Assembly (NCBI RefSeq): GCF_900095205.1
Contig: NZ_LT606951.1
Span: 1,598,262 to 1,662,261 of the forward strand
Direction: 5' to 3'
Length of the DNA stretch: 64,000 nt
Source of the DNA: Polynucleobacter necessarius
GTDB taxonomy: Bacteria > Pseudomonadota > Gammaproteobacteria > Burkholderiales > Burkholderiaceae
This document shows, in pieces, positions 28,606-36,484 of this stretch. The position numbers were made by a program, and so were the translations under genes. Numbering within the stretch: position 1 is the first letter of the stretch; each line of letters opens with the position of its first letter. The notes below the pieces were generated by a model. It worked only from the letters and a program-made list of their open reading frames with translations, was not told the DNA's origin and did not search any database.

Positions 28606-28970
28606 TCATTTTTTGCGAGACCACATATAACTAAAATTTAGATCTATATTGCATCGCAATATTTAAAAACATGGGTCATCCTAAGAAGTTTTTTATATCA
28701 AGTCAAGAATATAAGAATAAAAATCCATAACTTTTTAATCTATAAATTCGGGAGATCCCTAATATGGACATCCTGCTTGCTATATAGTTCAATTAAATCA
28801 ATTACTTATAGAGGTTAAGAGCCACTAATTTCACTCTATAAAAAAATCCCTGAAACATGACTTTTTTACGATTTGAAATAAAAATTGCGTCTCAACAACC
28901 ATACATCTAGTGTTTTGAAGAGCTTTAACTAGTAGTACCAGATATCTCCGACAAGTCCTACCCTAAAACC
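28606..28970. other. 365-bp AT-rich intergenic region between divergent genes
   Basis: No ORF worth keeping, no RNA gene and no clear terminator. It holds the two divergent promoters, but I could not pick convincing -35/-10 pairs because nearly all of it is A/T-rich. Confidence 0.6.
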
Positions 28971-29996
28971 ATGAGAATCCTTCGCAAACTCTTTGCTCTC
29001 GTAGCACTAACACTGTCTTTAAATGCATTTGCACTTTTTGATGACTGCAAAAATCTCTTTCCCAGCCAGACGATCCCTAGCAGTAGCCAAGCAGGTCGCG
29101 ACCTTTGCTTTGATGGCTTCGCTGTCTTTTACTCCCCGAACGATAAGAAGCCAATATATACAGTTGAGAAGCTCAATAAAGATCAGCTTTCCGCCCCACA
29201 CCCTCGCAGAAGCAATCAATTCTATGAAGAGGCCAGACTTCCTTTTTCGGAAAGATCTCTACTCTCCGATTACCGAGGAAGTGGCTATGACCGTGGCCAC
29301 AATGCGCCCGCTGGAGACATGAGCAATGAACGCTCAATGGCTCAATCATTCTCTTTGGCCAATATGATGCCTCAGGCAAGACAAAACAATCAGGGTATCT
29401 GGGCGAAGAATGTAGAAAAACCAACGCGGGCATATGTCAAAAGAGCAACCGGTGATGTTTATGTCTTTACTGGATCAAGCGGAAAAAGTGGCAGCATAGG
29501 CAGAGGTCAAGTCACCATTCCAAGCCACCTATATAAGCTGGTGTACGACCCCATCAAGAATCATGCTTGGGCGTATTGGATAGAAAATACGAATGAAGCA
29601 AGGATGTCGCCACCGATTTCCTACGCTAAATTAGTCCAAAAAACAGGGATCGACTTCCACCTGCTAGTTGGCGAAGAAGCGAATGTAGCGCTCAACAAAA
29701 CATTAGAACCCCCAAAATCAAAGGAGCCAAGGACTCTGATAGGAGGTTGGTACCCAGTATTTTTTGATGAGCATTCCACTAATAAGCTCAATAGCGTCAT
29801 CAGTAACATCAAAGTAGGCAAAGTCGAAAGTATTCAGGTTCAATACGACCGTAATGAAAATTTGGCAAAACAGATTGCGTCACAAATTGAATCTCAAACC
29901 AAACTTCAGGCAAACCTCTTGCAAAGTAGCCCGCCAGAATCTACAACGGTAAGCTACGAACACAATCGAGTTACTCTCATCGTTCGCTCAAAGTAA
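28971..29996 (+). CDS. Exported DNA/RNA non-specific endonuclease (NucA/EndA type)
   Basis: 341 residues. Signal peptide LFALVALTLSLNAFALFDDC (cut after AFA). The beta-beta-alpha-metal core: LLSDYRGSGYDRGHNAPAGD with the DRGH catalytic motif, MAQSFSLANMMPQARQNNQG with the metal-binding Asn, IWAKNVEKPTRAY and GDVYVFTGSSGKSGSIGRGQ, VTIPSHLYKLVYDP. After about residue 230 comes an extra region of about 100 residues (IGGWYPVFFDEHSTNKLNSV, then a Gln/Ser-rich helix with repeated SQIESQTKLQ) of unknown role. In the family these enzymes use extracellular nucleic acid as food or degrade foreign DNA. Intact; 3' end overlaps the DUF3820 gene by 9 bp. Confidence 0.92.
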   Translation: MRILRKLFALVALTLSLNAFALFDDCKNLFPSQTIPSSSQAGRDLCFDGFAVFYSPNDKKPIYTVEKLNKDQLSAPHPRRSNQFYEEARLPFSERSLLSDYRGSGYDRGHNAPAGDMSNERSMAQSFSLANMMPQARQNNQGIWAKNVEKPTRAYVKRATGDVYVFTGSSGKSGSIGRGQVTIPSHLYKLVYDPIKNHAWAYWIENTNEARMSPPISYAKLVQKTGIDFHLLVGEEANVALNKTLEPPKSKEPRTLIGGWYPVFFDEHSTNKLNSVISNIKVGKVESIQVQYDRNENLAKQIASQIESQTKLQANLLQSSPPESTTVSYEHNRVTLIVRSK

Positions 29997-30230
29997 TTTA
30001 GATTTCGCTTGCAATCCATGAGCATGCTGTATCGGTGCCAATAGGCCACGCAAGCTATTGTGATCAAGGGTATGCATTAGCTCCAGTAATTGGCCGAGCT
30101 CACCCTTTGGAAAACCTTCGCGAGCAAACCAAGCCAAGTAATTTCCCGGTAAGTCCGCTAATGCACGTCCTGCGTGCTTCCCGAAGAGCATTTTCATTAA
30201 GACTAGTTTTTCTAAAGATTCGGGGTCTAT
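29988..30230 (-). CDS. DUF3820 family small protein (apparent ATA start)
   Basis: Recognised by KMLFGKHAGRALADLPGNYL and AWFAREGFPKGELGQLLELM, the DUF3820 pattern (FGKxxGxxLxDLPxxYLxWFxxxGFPxG). An ATG at 30197 gives 69 residues but starts immediately before the motif. The upstream residues DPESLEKLVLMK are the usual family N-terminus (typically MDPExLxKL), and at the expected start codon the sequence reads ATA (30228-30230) preceded by a stop. So the true start is either ATA, an altered ATG, or the shorter form. Function unknown; often linked to RNase H-like or exonuclease C-termini. Convergent with the nuclease. Confidence 0.75.
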   Translation of the reverse strand: MDPESLEKLVLMKMLFGKHAGRALADLPGNYLAWFAREGFPKGELGQLLELMHTLDHNSLRGLLAPIQHAHGLQAKSKLL

Positions 30231-30303
30231 TTAGAAATCTTACAAGTAAAAAATAAAAGGCCTACCAATTTCGCCATTATTTAAGTAATGGTCATTTTCT
30301 TCA

Positions 30304-30350
30304 ATTGAGAATCATTCTCATTTGATGTTATATTGAGAATCGTTCTCAAT
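30304..30350 (+). promoter_or_regulatory. Two Fur-box-like palindromes
   Basis: Box 1 TTGAGAATCATTCTCAT (30305-30321) and box 2 ATTGAGAATCGTTCTCAAT (30332-30350, 8-bp perfect arms). Both match the GAGAAT-n-ATTCTC core of the ferric-uptake-regulator operator, centred 28 bp apart and ending 26 bp before ATG 30376. They probably place the next genes under iron repression. Confidence 0.88.
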
Positions 30351-30375
30351 TAGAGATTTTTTCAATCCATTTTAA

Positions 30376-31290
30376 ATGACTATGAAATTGACTATTAAAA
30401 GACTTGTAGCCTTTAGCATCTTTCTTGTTACCGCCCTTCATCTCTCTTTTGCACATGCTGGAGAAGGGGTGTTTGGCTGGATCTATACCCTCGACTTACA
30501 ACCCAAAGGTAAGCTTGAATTTGAGCAACGCCTACAACTGAACCAAATCCAGGCGTCAGGATCATATGACGCATGGACGGCACGAACTGAGCTCGAATAT
30601 GGATTGACCAATGATTTACAAATTGCTGGATACATCAACTCTTACTACACCAGCGCAAATCAAAATTACACCAACCAAGAGGCATGTGGCGATGCTCCTA
30701 CCTGTACAGGTGGCTATGGAGTCCCCTCTTCTCATGATCCCGCTACAGCCTATAAAAGGGGTGGGATCGAGGGTGGATCACTAGAAGCAATCTATCGCAT
30801 CACTAACCCGGTGACTTCACCAGTTGGAGTAGGGCTCTATCTTGAGCCTACCTGGGGAAGAAATAAGGATGAGCTTGAGGCTATACTGCAGTCAAACTTT
30901 ATTGATGATCGACTCATTTTGGCGGGTAACGTTGTGGCCGCCAATGAGCGTTTGAAGTTTATTGAAAACGACAATGTACCTGAATCGATGCTGGATTTTC
31001 TAGTAGGCGCAAGTTATCGATTTGCTCCCAAATGGTCTGCTGGGGTGGAGGCTCGATTTCATAACGACTATTCCGAGTTGAATTTACGCAATCAGGTTCA
31101 ACGAGCTACCTTTGTAGGCCTCAATATCCACTACGCTGCAAAAAATTGGTGGGTAACTGGTGCTTGACGCTACCAACTTGCCGGTGGAACCTGTATGGAC
31201 GGAGGTGAAGCAGAGTGCTCGAACACGCGTGTATGGGATAGTCACTCGGTGAATGAATTTATTGTCAAAGTTGGCTGCCCCTTAAATTAA
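30376..31290 (+). CDS. Fur-controlled outer-membrane protein, DUF6662-like (in-frame TGA)
   Basis: 304 codons with a signal peptide (FSIFLVTALHLSFAHAGEGV, cut after AHA). The mature sequence looks like a beta-barrel: YTLDLQPKGKLEFEQRLQLN, ARTELEYGLTNDLQIAGYIN, GVGLYLEPTWGRNKDELEAI, LVGASYRFAPKWSAGVEARF and FVGLNIHYAAKNWWVTGA, in line with DUF6662 as I recall it. At 31165-31167 there is TGA, but the frame continues RYQLAGGTCMDGGEAECSNT to TAA at 31288 with a barrel-like end. The normal text here would be GAWRYQL, so TGG to TGA is the likely change. Two loop Cys pairs (EACGDAPTCTGG; TCMDGGEAEC) may be disulfides or metal sites. Role: probably iron-related; unproven. Confidence 0.75.
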
Positions 31291-31318
31291 TTGGAGAGTA
31301 ATTAATTGGAGAGCAACT

Positions 31319-31493
31319 ATGGAAATTCAAAATTTATTAGTTGGTGCCCTATATTTGGTGAAGTTTCAATCCACGCAATGTCCATCAGCAAGAGGAAGAG
31401 CATTGCTGATGTTTGATGTATTAGCTGAACAACAAGACTTGGATCCCAATATTCAAAATTTGCTATGAGGCGAATGACTTACTCGCCACCTAA
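31319..31493 (+). CDS. Small cytoplasmic-looking protein in the Fur locus
   Basis: ATG 31319 with GGAGAG 6 bases upstream. Read strictly it gives 49 residues to TGA 31466: MEIQNLLVGALYLVKFQSTQ, CPSARGRALLMFDVLAEQQD, LDPNIQNLL. One base shift at 31463 would extend it with YEANDLLAT to TAA 31491, which looks like a natural helical ending, so a single indel is suspected. No signal peptide; one Cys. Two copies of AATTAATTGGAGAG-like sequence precede it (about 31287-31313). I do not know the family. Same strand and close spacing suggest it is part of the Fur-box unit. Confidence 0.55.
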
Positions 31494-31538
31494 TACACTC
31501 GCCACATCAATTGATACTCATTACTTTATTTTAAAAAT

Positions 31539-32096
31539 ATGAACTGGAAACCCAATCCACTCGCCATTCTTGGTCTGGCAATGATGAGCGCGCCCATCAT
31601 TGCTCAAGCAAAAATTTATGTTTCAGCGGAACAGGCCCAAAAAATTCTTTTCCCAAATAAGACCCTAAGCAAGAATCCCATCATCATTACAGAAGATCTA
31701 CAAGACAAAATGCGAGCTGCATCCAGTATTCGCCATGCATTTCAAGGTGAACGCATCTGGAAAACATCGGATGGTAGCTGGCTCGTCATTGACGAAGTCA
31801 TTGGCAAGCATGAAATGGTTACTTATGCAGTAGCTCTCAGCCCAACTGGCGCCATCTTAGGAATTGAAATTCTGGAATACGTCGAATCTTATGGGTACGA
31901 GGTCGCAGAACCGCAGTGGCGTAGGCAATTTATTGGCAAAACAGTCAGCAACCCCATTAAGCTCAATCAGGATATTCAAAATATTGGTGGGGCAACACTC
32001 TCCTGCAAGCACATTACTGATGGCGTGAAACGTGTAACAGTCCTATATGACTTGGCGCTAAAAAATATGTCTACCAAATTCATCGGCGGGAAATAA
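31539..32096 (+). CDS. Periplasmic FMN-binding protein (ApbE substrate)
   Basis: 185 residues. Signal peptide LAILGLAMMSAPIIAQAKIY (cut after AQA). The C-terminal FMN-binding domain has ILGIEILEYVESYGYEVAEP, WRRQFIGKTVSNPIKLNQDI and NIGGATLSCKHITDGVKRVT. In this family the Thr of the (S/G)GATxS motif receives FMN through a phosphoester bond, made by ApbE. The next gene, 7 bp on, is apbE, which supports this. The first Gly replaces the more common Ser of SGAT. Role of the flavin: one- or two-electron transfer in the periplasm, plausibly reduction of ferric iron given the Fur boxes. Intact. Confidence 0.88.
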   Translation: MNWKPNPLAILGLAMMSAPIIAQAKIYVSAEQAQKILFPNKTLSKNPIIITEDLQDKMRAASSIRHAFQGERIWKTSDGSWLVIDEVIGKHEMVTYAVALSPTGAILGIEILEYVESYGYEVAEPQWRRQFIGKTVSNPIKLNQDIQNIGGATLSCKHITDGVKRVTVLYDLALKNMSTKFIGGK

Positions 32097-32103
32097 GTTT
32101 TAT

Positions 32104-32925
32104 ATGGTTCGTTGCAAGCCATTGCTTGACACCTACGTAGAGGTATCGATTGATGAATCCGATAGACAGATGGCGGTTGATAACGCCTTTAGGGCTATTC
32201 AGATTGTTCATGAGCTCATGGGGTTTCGTAACCCACAGAGCGAATTGAGCCGAATCAATCGCCAGGCTCATATTGAGGCAATAGAAATTCATGCCTGGAC
32301 TGTGCAAGTTCTAAAGATTGCTAAAAAAATCCACCAGAAATCTCAAGGACTCTTTGATTGCGACATCGGACATCGCTTAGTTGCAGCAGGCCTATTGCCA
32401 AGTCATATCACTTTCCAAAATCATCATTTAGGTGGCATTGCAGATATCCAATTTTTAGCGCCTGATCTGATAAGGTCTTTGCGTCCAGTCTGCTTAGACC
32501 TTGGTGGAATTGCCAAGGGCTTTGCAGTAGATATGGCCGTCAGAGTGCTGATATCAGAGGGTGTTCAGTCAGGCATAGTCAATGCAGGTGGAGATCTACG
32601 AGTATTTGGCAATACTTCTCGACCCATTCAGATTCGTAACCCCTTCTTACCAAATACAACGCTTGAAATTGGTTCGTTGAAAAATGGTGCAATTGCAACT
32701 AGCAGTCTTTACTTTGCAAAAAGAGATCGATTGCAAAGCCACATCATTAACCCCTTTGCGCAAGACGCCACCGGGATACACGTTGATGTGAATGGTTCCT
32801 TTTCCATTCTTGCAAAAGAATGCGTCTATGCTGATGCACTTACTAAGGTTTTGGCTCTATCCAACAATGCGCATCACCCTTGCTTCAAATACTTCTCAGC
32901 GCAAGCGTTAAGGATTACTGCGTGA
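32104..32925 (+). CDS. apbE: FAD:protein FMN transferase ApbE
   Basis: 273 residues. It splits FAD and attaches FMN to Thr/Ser of exported proteins with Mg2+. Seen: LLDTYVEVSIDESDRQMAVD, FRAIQIVHELMGFRNPQSEL, DIGHRLVAAG, VCLDLGGIAKGFAVDMAVRV (the conserved LGGIAKG), SGIVNAGGDLRVFG (GGD) and IATSSLYFAKRD (TS, metal site), plus HIINPF in place of the usual HIIDP. No signal peptide is visible; the start at 32104 is only a few residues before the family's first conserved block, so the protein as read is cytoplasmic or its leader is missing. Located directly after its likely substrate. GTGA overlap with the next gene. Confidence 0.92.
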   Translation: MVRCKPLLDTYVEVSIDESDRQMAVDNAFRAIQIVHELMGFRNPQSELSRINRQAHIEAIEIHAWTVQVLKIAKKIHQKSQGLFDCDIGHRLVAAGLLPSHITFQNHHLGGIADIQFLAPDLIRSLRPVCLDLGGIAKGFAVDMAVRVLISEGVQSGIVNAGGDLRVFGNTSRPIQIRNPFLPNTTLEIGSLKNGAIATSSLYFAKRDRLQSHIINPFAQDATGIHVDVNGSFSILAKECVYADALTKVLALSNNAHHPCFKYFSAQALRITA

Positions 32926-33365
32926 GCCGACTTGGAAAAATGTCCAACTGGCAAAAATCCTTCGTAATATGCGGCATGCTTACCTGCTCCATTGCTGGGC
33001 TACTCTATCTACTAGGGCATCAATTTCATATTCAACGAGCTATTCTTGGTAAGCATCACATTTTGGTTGCACATGGTGTTGCAGTAATGCTTGCCTCCCT
33101 AGCACTCGGTTCGGTCCTGACTTTTCATATCAAAGCAGGATATCAGTCAAAGCGCCGGTGGATCAGCGGCTTTAGTCAGCTAAGCTTTTTAGCTGTGTTG
33201 CTCATTTCAGGCACCCTACTTTACTATGGCCCTGAAGAAATACGCGATTGCGTCATAGACACACACTGGATTGCAGGTTTAATTTTCTTCGTTATATTTT
33301 TAATTCATGTAATGAAAAATGATGAAACTAGTCTTCCCCTAAGGAGAGGTCAAAGAACTTATTAA
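32922..33365 (+). CDS. Four-helix membrane protein, possible heme b carrier
   Basis: 147 residues from GTG 32922, which overlaps the apbE stop (GTGA); ATG 32940 is an alternative. Four helices: SFVICGMLTCSIAGLLYLLG, ILVAHGVAVMLASLALGSVL, GFSQLSFLAVLLISGTLLYY and THWIAGLIFFVIFLIHVMKN. His residues sit at helix ends on both sides (HHILVAHG, FHIKAG, DTHW, LIHVM), the arrangement of DUF4405/cytochrome b-like proteins that move quinol electrons across the membrane. It would fit as the electron feeder for the FMN protein two genes upstream. Heme binding is inference only. Intact. Confidence 0.65.
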   Translation: MSRLGKMSNWQKSFVICGMLTCSIAGLLYLLGHQFHIQRAILGKHHILVAHGVAVMLASLALGSVLTFHIKAGYQSKRRWISGFSQLSFLAVLLISGTLLYYGPEEIRDCVIDTHWIAGLIFFVIFLIHVMKNDETSLPLRRGQRTY

Positions 33366-33389
33366 ATCCGTCTTAATATAAAATAAATA

Positions 33390-34212
33390 ATGGATTTTTC
33401 ATTATTGCTGAGCCCTTCTTTAGGACTAATGGTGGGCCTAGTAATGGGGCTCACTGGCGCTGGCGGCGGAATTCTTTCTGTGCTGCTCTAGTATTTGCTC
33501 TTCATTTGAATGTTGCAGAAGCTGCCCCCATCTCTCTTGCAGCAATTACCCTAGCATCAGGAGTGGGTGCATTGCTAGGGTTAAAGAATAAGATTCTTCG
33601 CTATAAAGCAGCTGTACTCATGGCGATATTTGGGCTGGTACTCTCGCCAATTGGGCTTATGGGTATCGCAATGTATTCCAAATGCGCCTCTATTGATTCT
33701 CTTTAGCCTCACCCTCTTTTATGTGTCTATTCGCTTATATCGACAAGCGTACAAGGAATTGCGCGGCATATCCGATTTTGAAGATATGCCCCCACCACCG
33801 TGTTTGCTAGATGCTTCTAGAGATAAGCTCACCTGGAATATCCCCTGTGCCAGAGCGCTTATGCTCTCCGGCGGATTAGCGGGTTTTCTTTCTGGACTCC
33901 TGGGGGTAGGGTGGAGGTTTTGTGATCGTGCCAGCACTGAAGCGCTACACCGATTTACCGGTGAGCTCTATTATTGCCACCTCTCTAGGCGTTCTAACCA
34001 TTATTGCCGGTGGAGGCACTATTTTTTCTGCCATCTCAGGAAATCTGAATATCGCTATTGCAGCACCTTACGCAATAGGATTCTTATTTGGCTTAATCAT
34101 AGGAAGAGGCTTAGGTAAAAGATTAAGTGGGCCAAGATTGCAACAAATTTTCTCGGTACTGACATTTAGCGTTGCCATCAGCTTGATCATTAAAGGATTT
34201 AATAACTTATGA
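33390..34212 (+). CDS. Sulfite exporter TauE/SafE family permease (frameshifts)
   Basis: About 270 residues in four frame segments. Start MDFSLLLSPSLGLMVGLVMG, LTGAGGGILSV (family GxGGG motif); then EAAPISLAAITLASGVGALL; then YVSIRLYRQAYKELRGISDF; then ALMLSGGLAGFLSGLLGVGG, VIVPALKRYTDLPVSSIIAT, TSLGVLTIIAGGGTIFSAIS and LGKRLSGPRLQQIFSVLTFS. Two homologous halves with GGG motifs and eight helices, as in TauE/SafE. Frame changes near 33485, 33680 and 33912. The family moves organic anions, sulfite or cofactors; substrate not inferable. It overlaps the next gene by 4 bp (ATGA) and is part of the same unit. Confidence 0.85.
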
Positions 34213-34772
34213 AAAAGCCTTTAGCATCATTGGTCTATATTCTTATATTCAGTTTTTTAGGAGTTCTGCTGATGTCTATTACCAAGCCAAATACTTTTCT
34301 CTCTAGCTCTGTCAGCGCTATCTCAGGAACGGTCAGCAATTTCAATAATGAAATTCTGGAATACGTCAATCCAGAAAAGCCAACCCACGATCATTCATCG
34401 GTATATTACAAACGCTTTTTCATCTCAAAATTTAATTTAGAGAATAAAGTCATTGAGGCGAAGTTTTCATCCCCCATGAAGATTGCCGAAGGGGACCAGA
34501 TCACGGTATCGGGATATCAAAAGGACAACGCTTTTCAGGTTCTAGCCTACAGCAACCAAACACAAGACGTCATCAACAATGAAAGCTGGATCGTTCTGTG
34601 TTTTGGCGCCCTCTTTTTCTTTGCAGTAGCAATTGGCTTACTCAATAGCGAACTGGTGCTTGAGGGTGCAATCATTCCAAAACTCTTTTTATTTGGATTC
34701 ACCCTAGTTGCGCTGTATATGGGTTACCGTGCGTTACTGATTCGTGAGGCAATCAAACTCCTGTCTAGTTAG
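34209..34772 (+). CDS. Membrane protein with periplasmic domain, unknown function
   Basis: 187 residues. One N-terminal helix (LASLVYILIFSFLGVLLMSI), a periplasmic domain of about 100 residues containing KPTHDHSSVYYKRFFISKFN and KIAEGDQITVSGYQKDNAFQ, and two C-terminal helices (WIVLCFGALFFFAVAIGLLN; LFLFGFTLVALYMGYRALLI). The IAEGDQITVSGYQK segment looks like an OB-fold strand pair, and the HDH triplet could bind metal. No family recognised. ATGA overlap with the permease ties them together in translation. An intrinsic terminator follows, so this is the last gene of the Fur-box locus. Intact. Confidence 0.6.
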   Translation: MKKPLASLVYILIFSFLGVLLMSITKPNTFLSSSVSAISGTVSNFNNEILEYVNPEKPTHDHSSVYYKRFFISKFNLENKVIEAKFSSPMKIAEGDQITVSGYQKDNAFQVLAYSNQTQDVINNESWIVLCFGALFFFAVAIGLLNSELVLEGAIIPKLFLFGFTLVALYMGYRALLIREAIKLLSS

Positions 34773-34801
34773 CCTGCATCGTAATCAAAGTCCCATATAT
34801 G

Positions 34802-34833
34802 CAAAAAGCCCTTATTTCTTAGGGCTTTTTTAT
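34802..34833. terminator. Intrinsic terminator, probably bidirectional, ending the Fur locus and the liv operon
   Basis: AAAAAGCCCTTA-TTTC-TTAGGGCTTTTTTA: 9-bp or longer stem with A- and T-runs, between the convergent units. Confidence 0.92.
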
Positions 34834-34855
34834 TACCTACCGCTCAGATCACTAA

Positions 34856-35590
34856 TTAGTGACCAGTAGCACCACCCAAATATGCTGCTTTCACAGCAGG
34901 GTCGTGCATCAACTTATCCGCAGGTCCATGAGTAGCAATCTTGCCGTTCTCAAGCACATAGCCGTAATCCGCCACATTTAACGCCGCAGCAGCAAACTGC
35001 TCAACCAACAACATAGTTACACCTTGCGACTTCAAATTGGAAATAATCTTAAATACTTCCTCCACCAAGATTGGTGCGAGACCCATTGATGGCTCATCCA
35101 AGAGAATAATCTCTGGATTTAACATCACAGCACGGGCCATTGCCAACATTTGCTGCTCACCACCAGATAGCGTTCCAGCTAATTGATTGCGACGCTCTTT
35201 AAGACGCAGGAACATTTCTAAAGACTTTTCCAAGTCATTCTTGTGATGTCGCCCTTAGAGCGACTTCCCGTAAAACGCGGAAACGCGCCCAAGAGTAAAT
35301 TGTCGGTCACAGACATCGTCGTAAATACGCGGCGACCTTCTGGACTATGCGCTAAACCCAAGCGAGCGATTTTATGAGAGTCGTAACCATCAATTTTTTC
35401 GCCACCTAGAGTGACTTCACCCGCAGTGGGCTTGATCATGCCAGTGATGGCACGCATAGTAGTCGTTTTGCCTGCACCGTTTGTGAGCACCAATCAAGGT
35501 AATGACTTGACCCTTAGGAACATCAATATTGATGCCGTGGAGGACTTTTACCTTACCGTAGCCTGCTTCAAAATTCTTAATAGATAACAT
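34856..35590 (-). CDS. livF: Branched-chain amino-acid ABC transporter ATP-binding protein LivF (frameshifts)
   Basis: Second ATPase of the LIV system. ATG 35590 gives MLSIKNFEAGYGKVKVLHGI, then the Walker A region AGKTTTMRAITGMIKPTAGE, KIARLGLAHSPEGRRVFTTM (LivF-typical PEGRRVF), the ABC signature AGTLSGGEQQMLAMARAVML, Walker B IILLDEPSMGLAPILVEEVF and TMLLVEQFAAAALNVADYGY. It ends YLGGATGH. Frame changes near 35486 and 35228. About 243 residues, normal. Last gene of the minus-strand liv operon. Confidence 0.93.
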
Positions 35591-35620
35591 GGTATTTACC
35601 GATTCAATATGTTCTAGTGA

Positions 35621-36484
35621 TTAAGTACCCAAGTAGGCATGAATCACCTTCTCGTCTGCCTGAACTTCAGCTGGTTTACCTTCTGCAATCTTTTGATCGA
35701 AGTCCAATACAGAAACGGTATCGCAAACTGACATCACCACATCCATATGGTGTTCAATCAGGATGAAAGTAATACCGCTATCGCGGATCTTACGAATGAT
35801 GCGCAAAAGCTCTTTGATATCGGGCGCCGTTAAACCTGCAGCCGGCTCGTCCAATAAGAGCAACTCGGGATCCAATGCCAAGGCACGTGCAATCTCGAGC
35901 AAACGTTGCTTATCATATGGCAAATTACGCGCTTCTTCATTAGCCAAATCATCCAAACCCACGAATTTGAGAAGCGCCAAAGCACGCGCATACGCATGCG
36001 CATCAGCCTCTTCCTTCTTATAGCGTGGAAGATGCAAAGCAATCTCCAACATATTGGATTTGAAGGTGTGATGCAAACCAACTAAAATATTTTGGATGGC
36101 GGTCATTTCGCCGAAAAGTTGTACGTTTTGGAAGGTACGCGCAATGCCAGACAAAGCAATGTCAGAAGACGTCTTGCCAACAACACTTTCGCCAGAATAC
36201 AAAACGTTACCAGCAGTTGGCACATAGATACCTGTCAAGACGTTCATCATGGTGCTCTTACCGGAACCGTTAGGACCGATCAAGCCATGAATCGTGCCAC
36301 GCTTAATGCTGAGATCAACGTTGTTCAAGGCTTTCAAACCACCGAACTGCATTAATACGGAATCAACTTTTAAGAGTTCTTCGCCAGTATTTTGATTGGC
36401 AACGGTGCTGATGAAGCTGATCGAGCTATCCACTTCCTCATGCTCGCCACCACGGGTTGTTTTAGCTTTTCGCAAAACCAACAA
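35621..36484 (-). CDS. livG: LivG-type ATP-binding part of a LivM-LivG fusion
   Basis: ATPase domain: LLKVDSVLMQFGGLKALNNV, Walker A HGLIGPNGSGKSTMMNVLTG, IARTFQNVQLFGEMTAIQNI (LivG-type RTFQNVxLF), the signature region NLPYDKQRLLEIARALALDP (LPYxxQR in place of LSGGQ, as usual in LivG), Walker B LLLLDEPAAGLTAPDIKELL and TFILIEHHMDVVMSVCDTVS. No ATG lies at a normal place before the domain; the open frame extends about 45 residues upstream (KAKTTRGGEHEEVDSSIS) up to the permease end. In Burkholderiales these two proteins are often one polypeptide, and that is the best reading here. It cooperates with LivF, LivH and the binding protein. Confidence 0.9.
   Translation of the reverse strand: MLVLRKAKTTRGGEHEEVDSSISFISTVANQNTGEELLKVDSVLMQFGGLKALNNVDLSIKRGTIHGLIGPNGSGKSTMMNVLTGIYVPTAGNVLYSGESVVGKTSSDIALSGIARTFQNVQLFGEMTAIQNILVGLHHTFKSNMLEIALHLPRYKKEEADAHAYARALALLKFVGLDDLANEEARNLPYDKQRLLEIARALALDPELLLLDEPAAGLTAPDIKELLRIIRKIRDSGITFILIEHHMDVVMSVCDTVSVLDFDQKIAEGKPAEVQADEKVIHAYLGT

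Noticed and set aside
30228-30230. ATA as a true non-canonical start shared by two genes
   Set aside because: Possible but unsupported; two isolated single-base differences in a sequence with many other errors are better kept as a query than as a rule.
31165-31167. TGA read as selenocysteine or as Trp under an alternative code
   Set aside because: Other genes in the window stop normally at TGA, and no selenocysteine insertion structure or Sec gene is visible; a TGG substitution is simpler.
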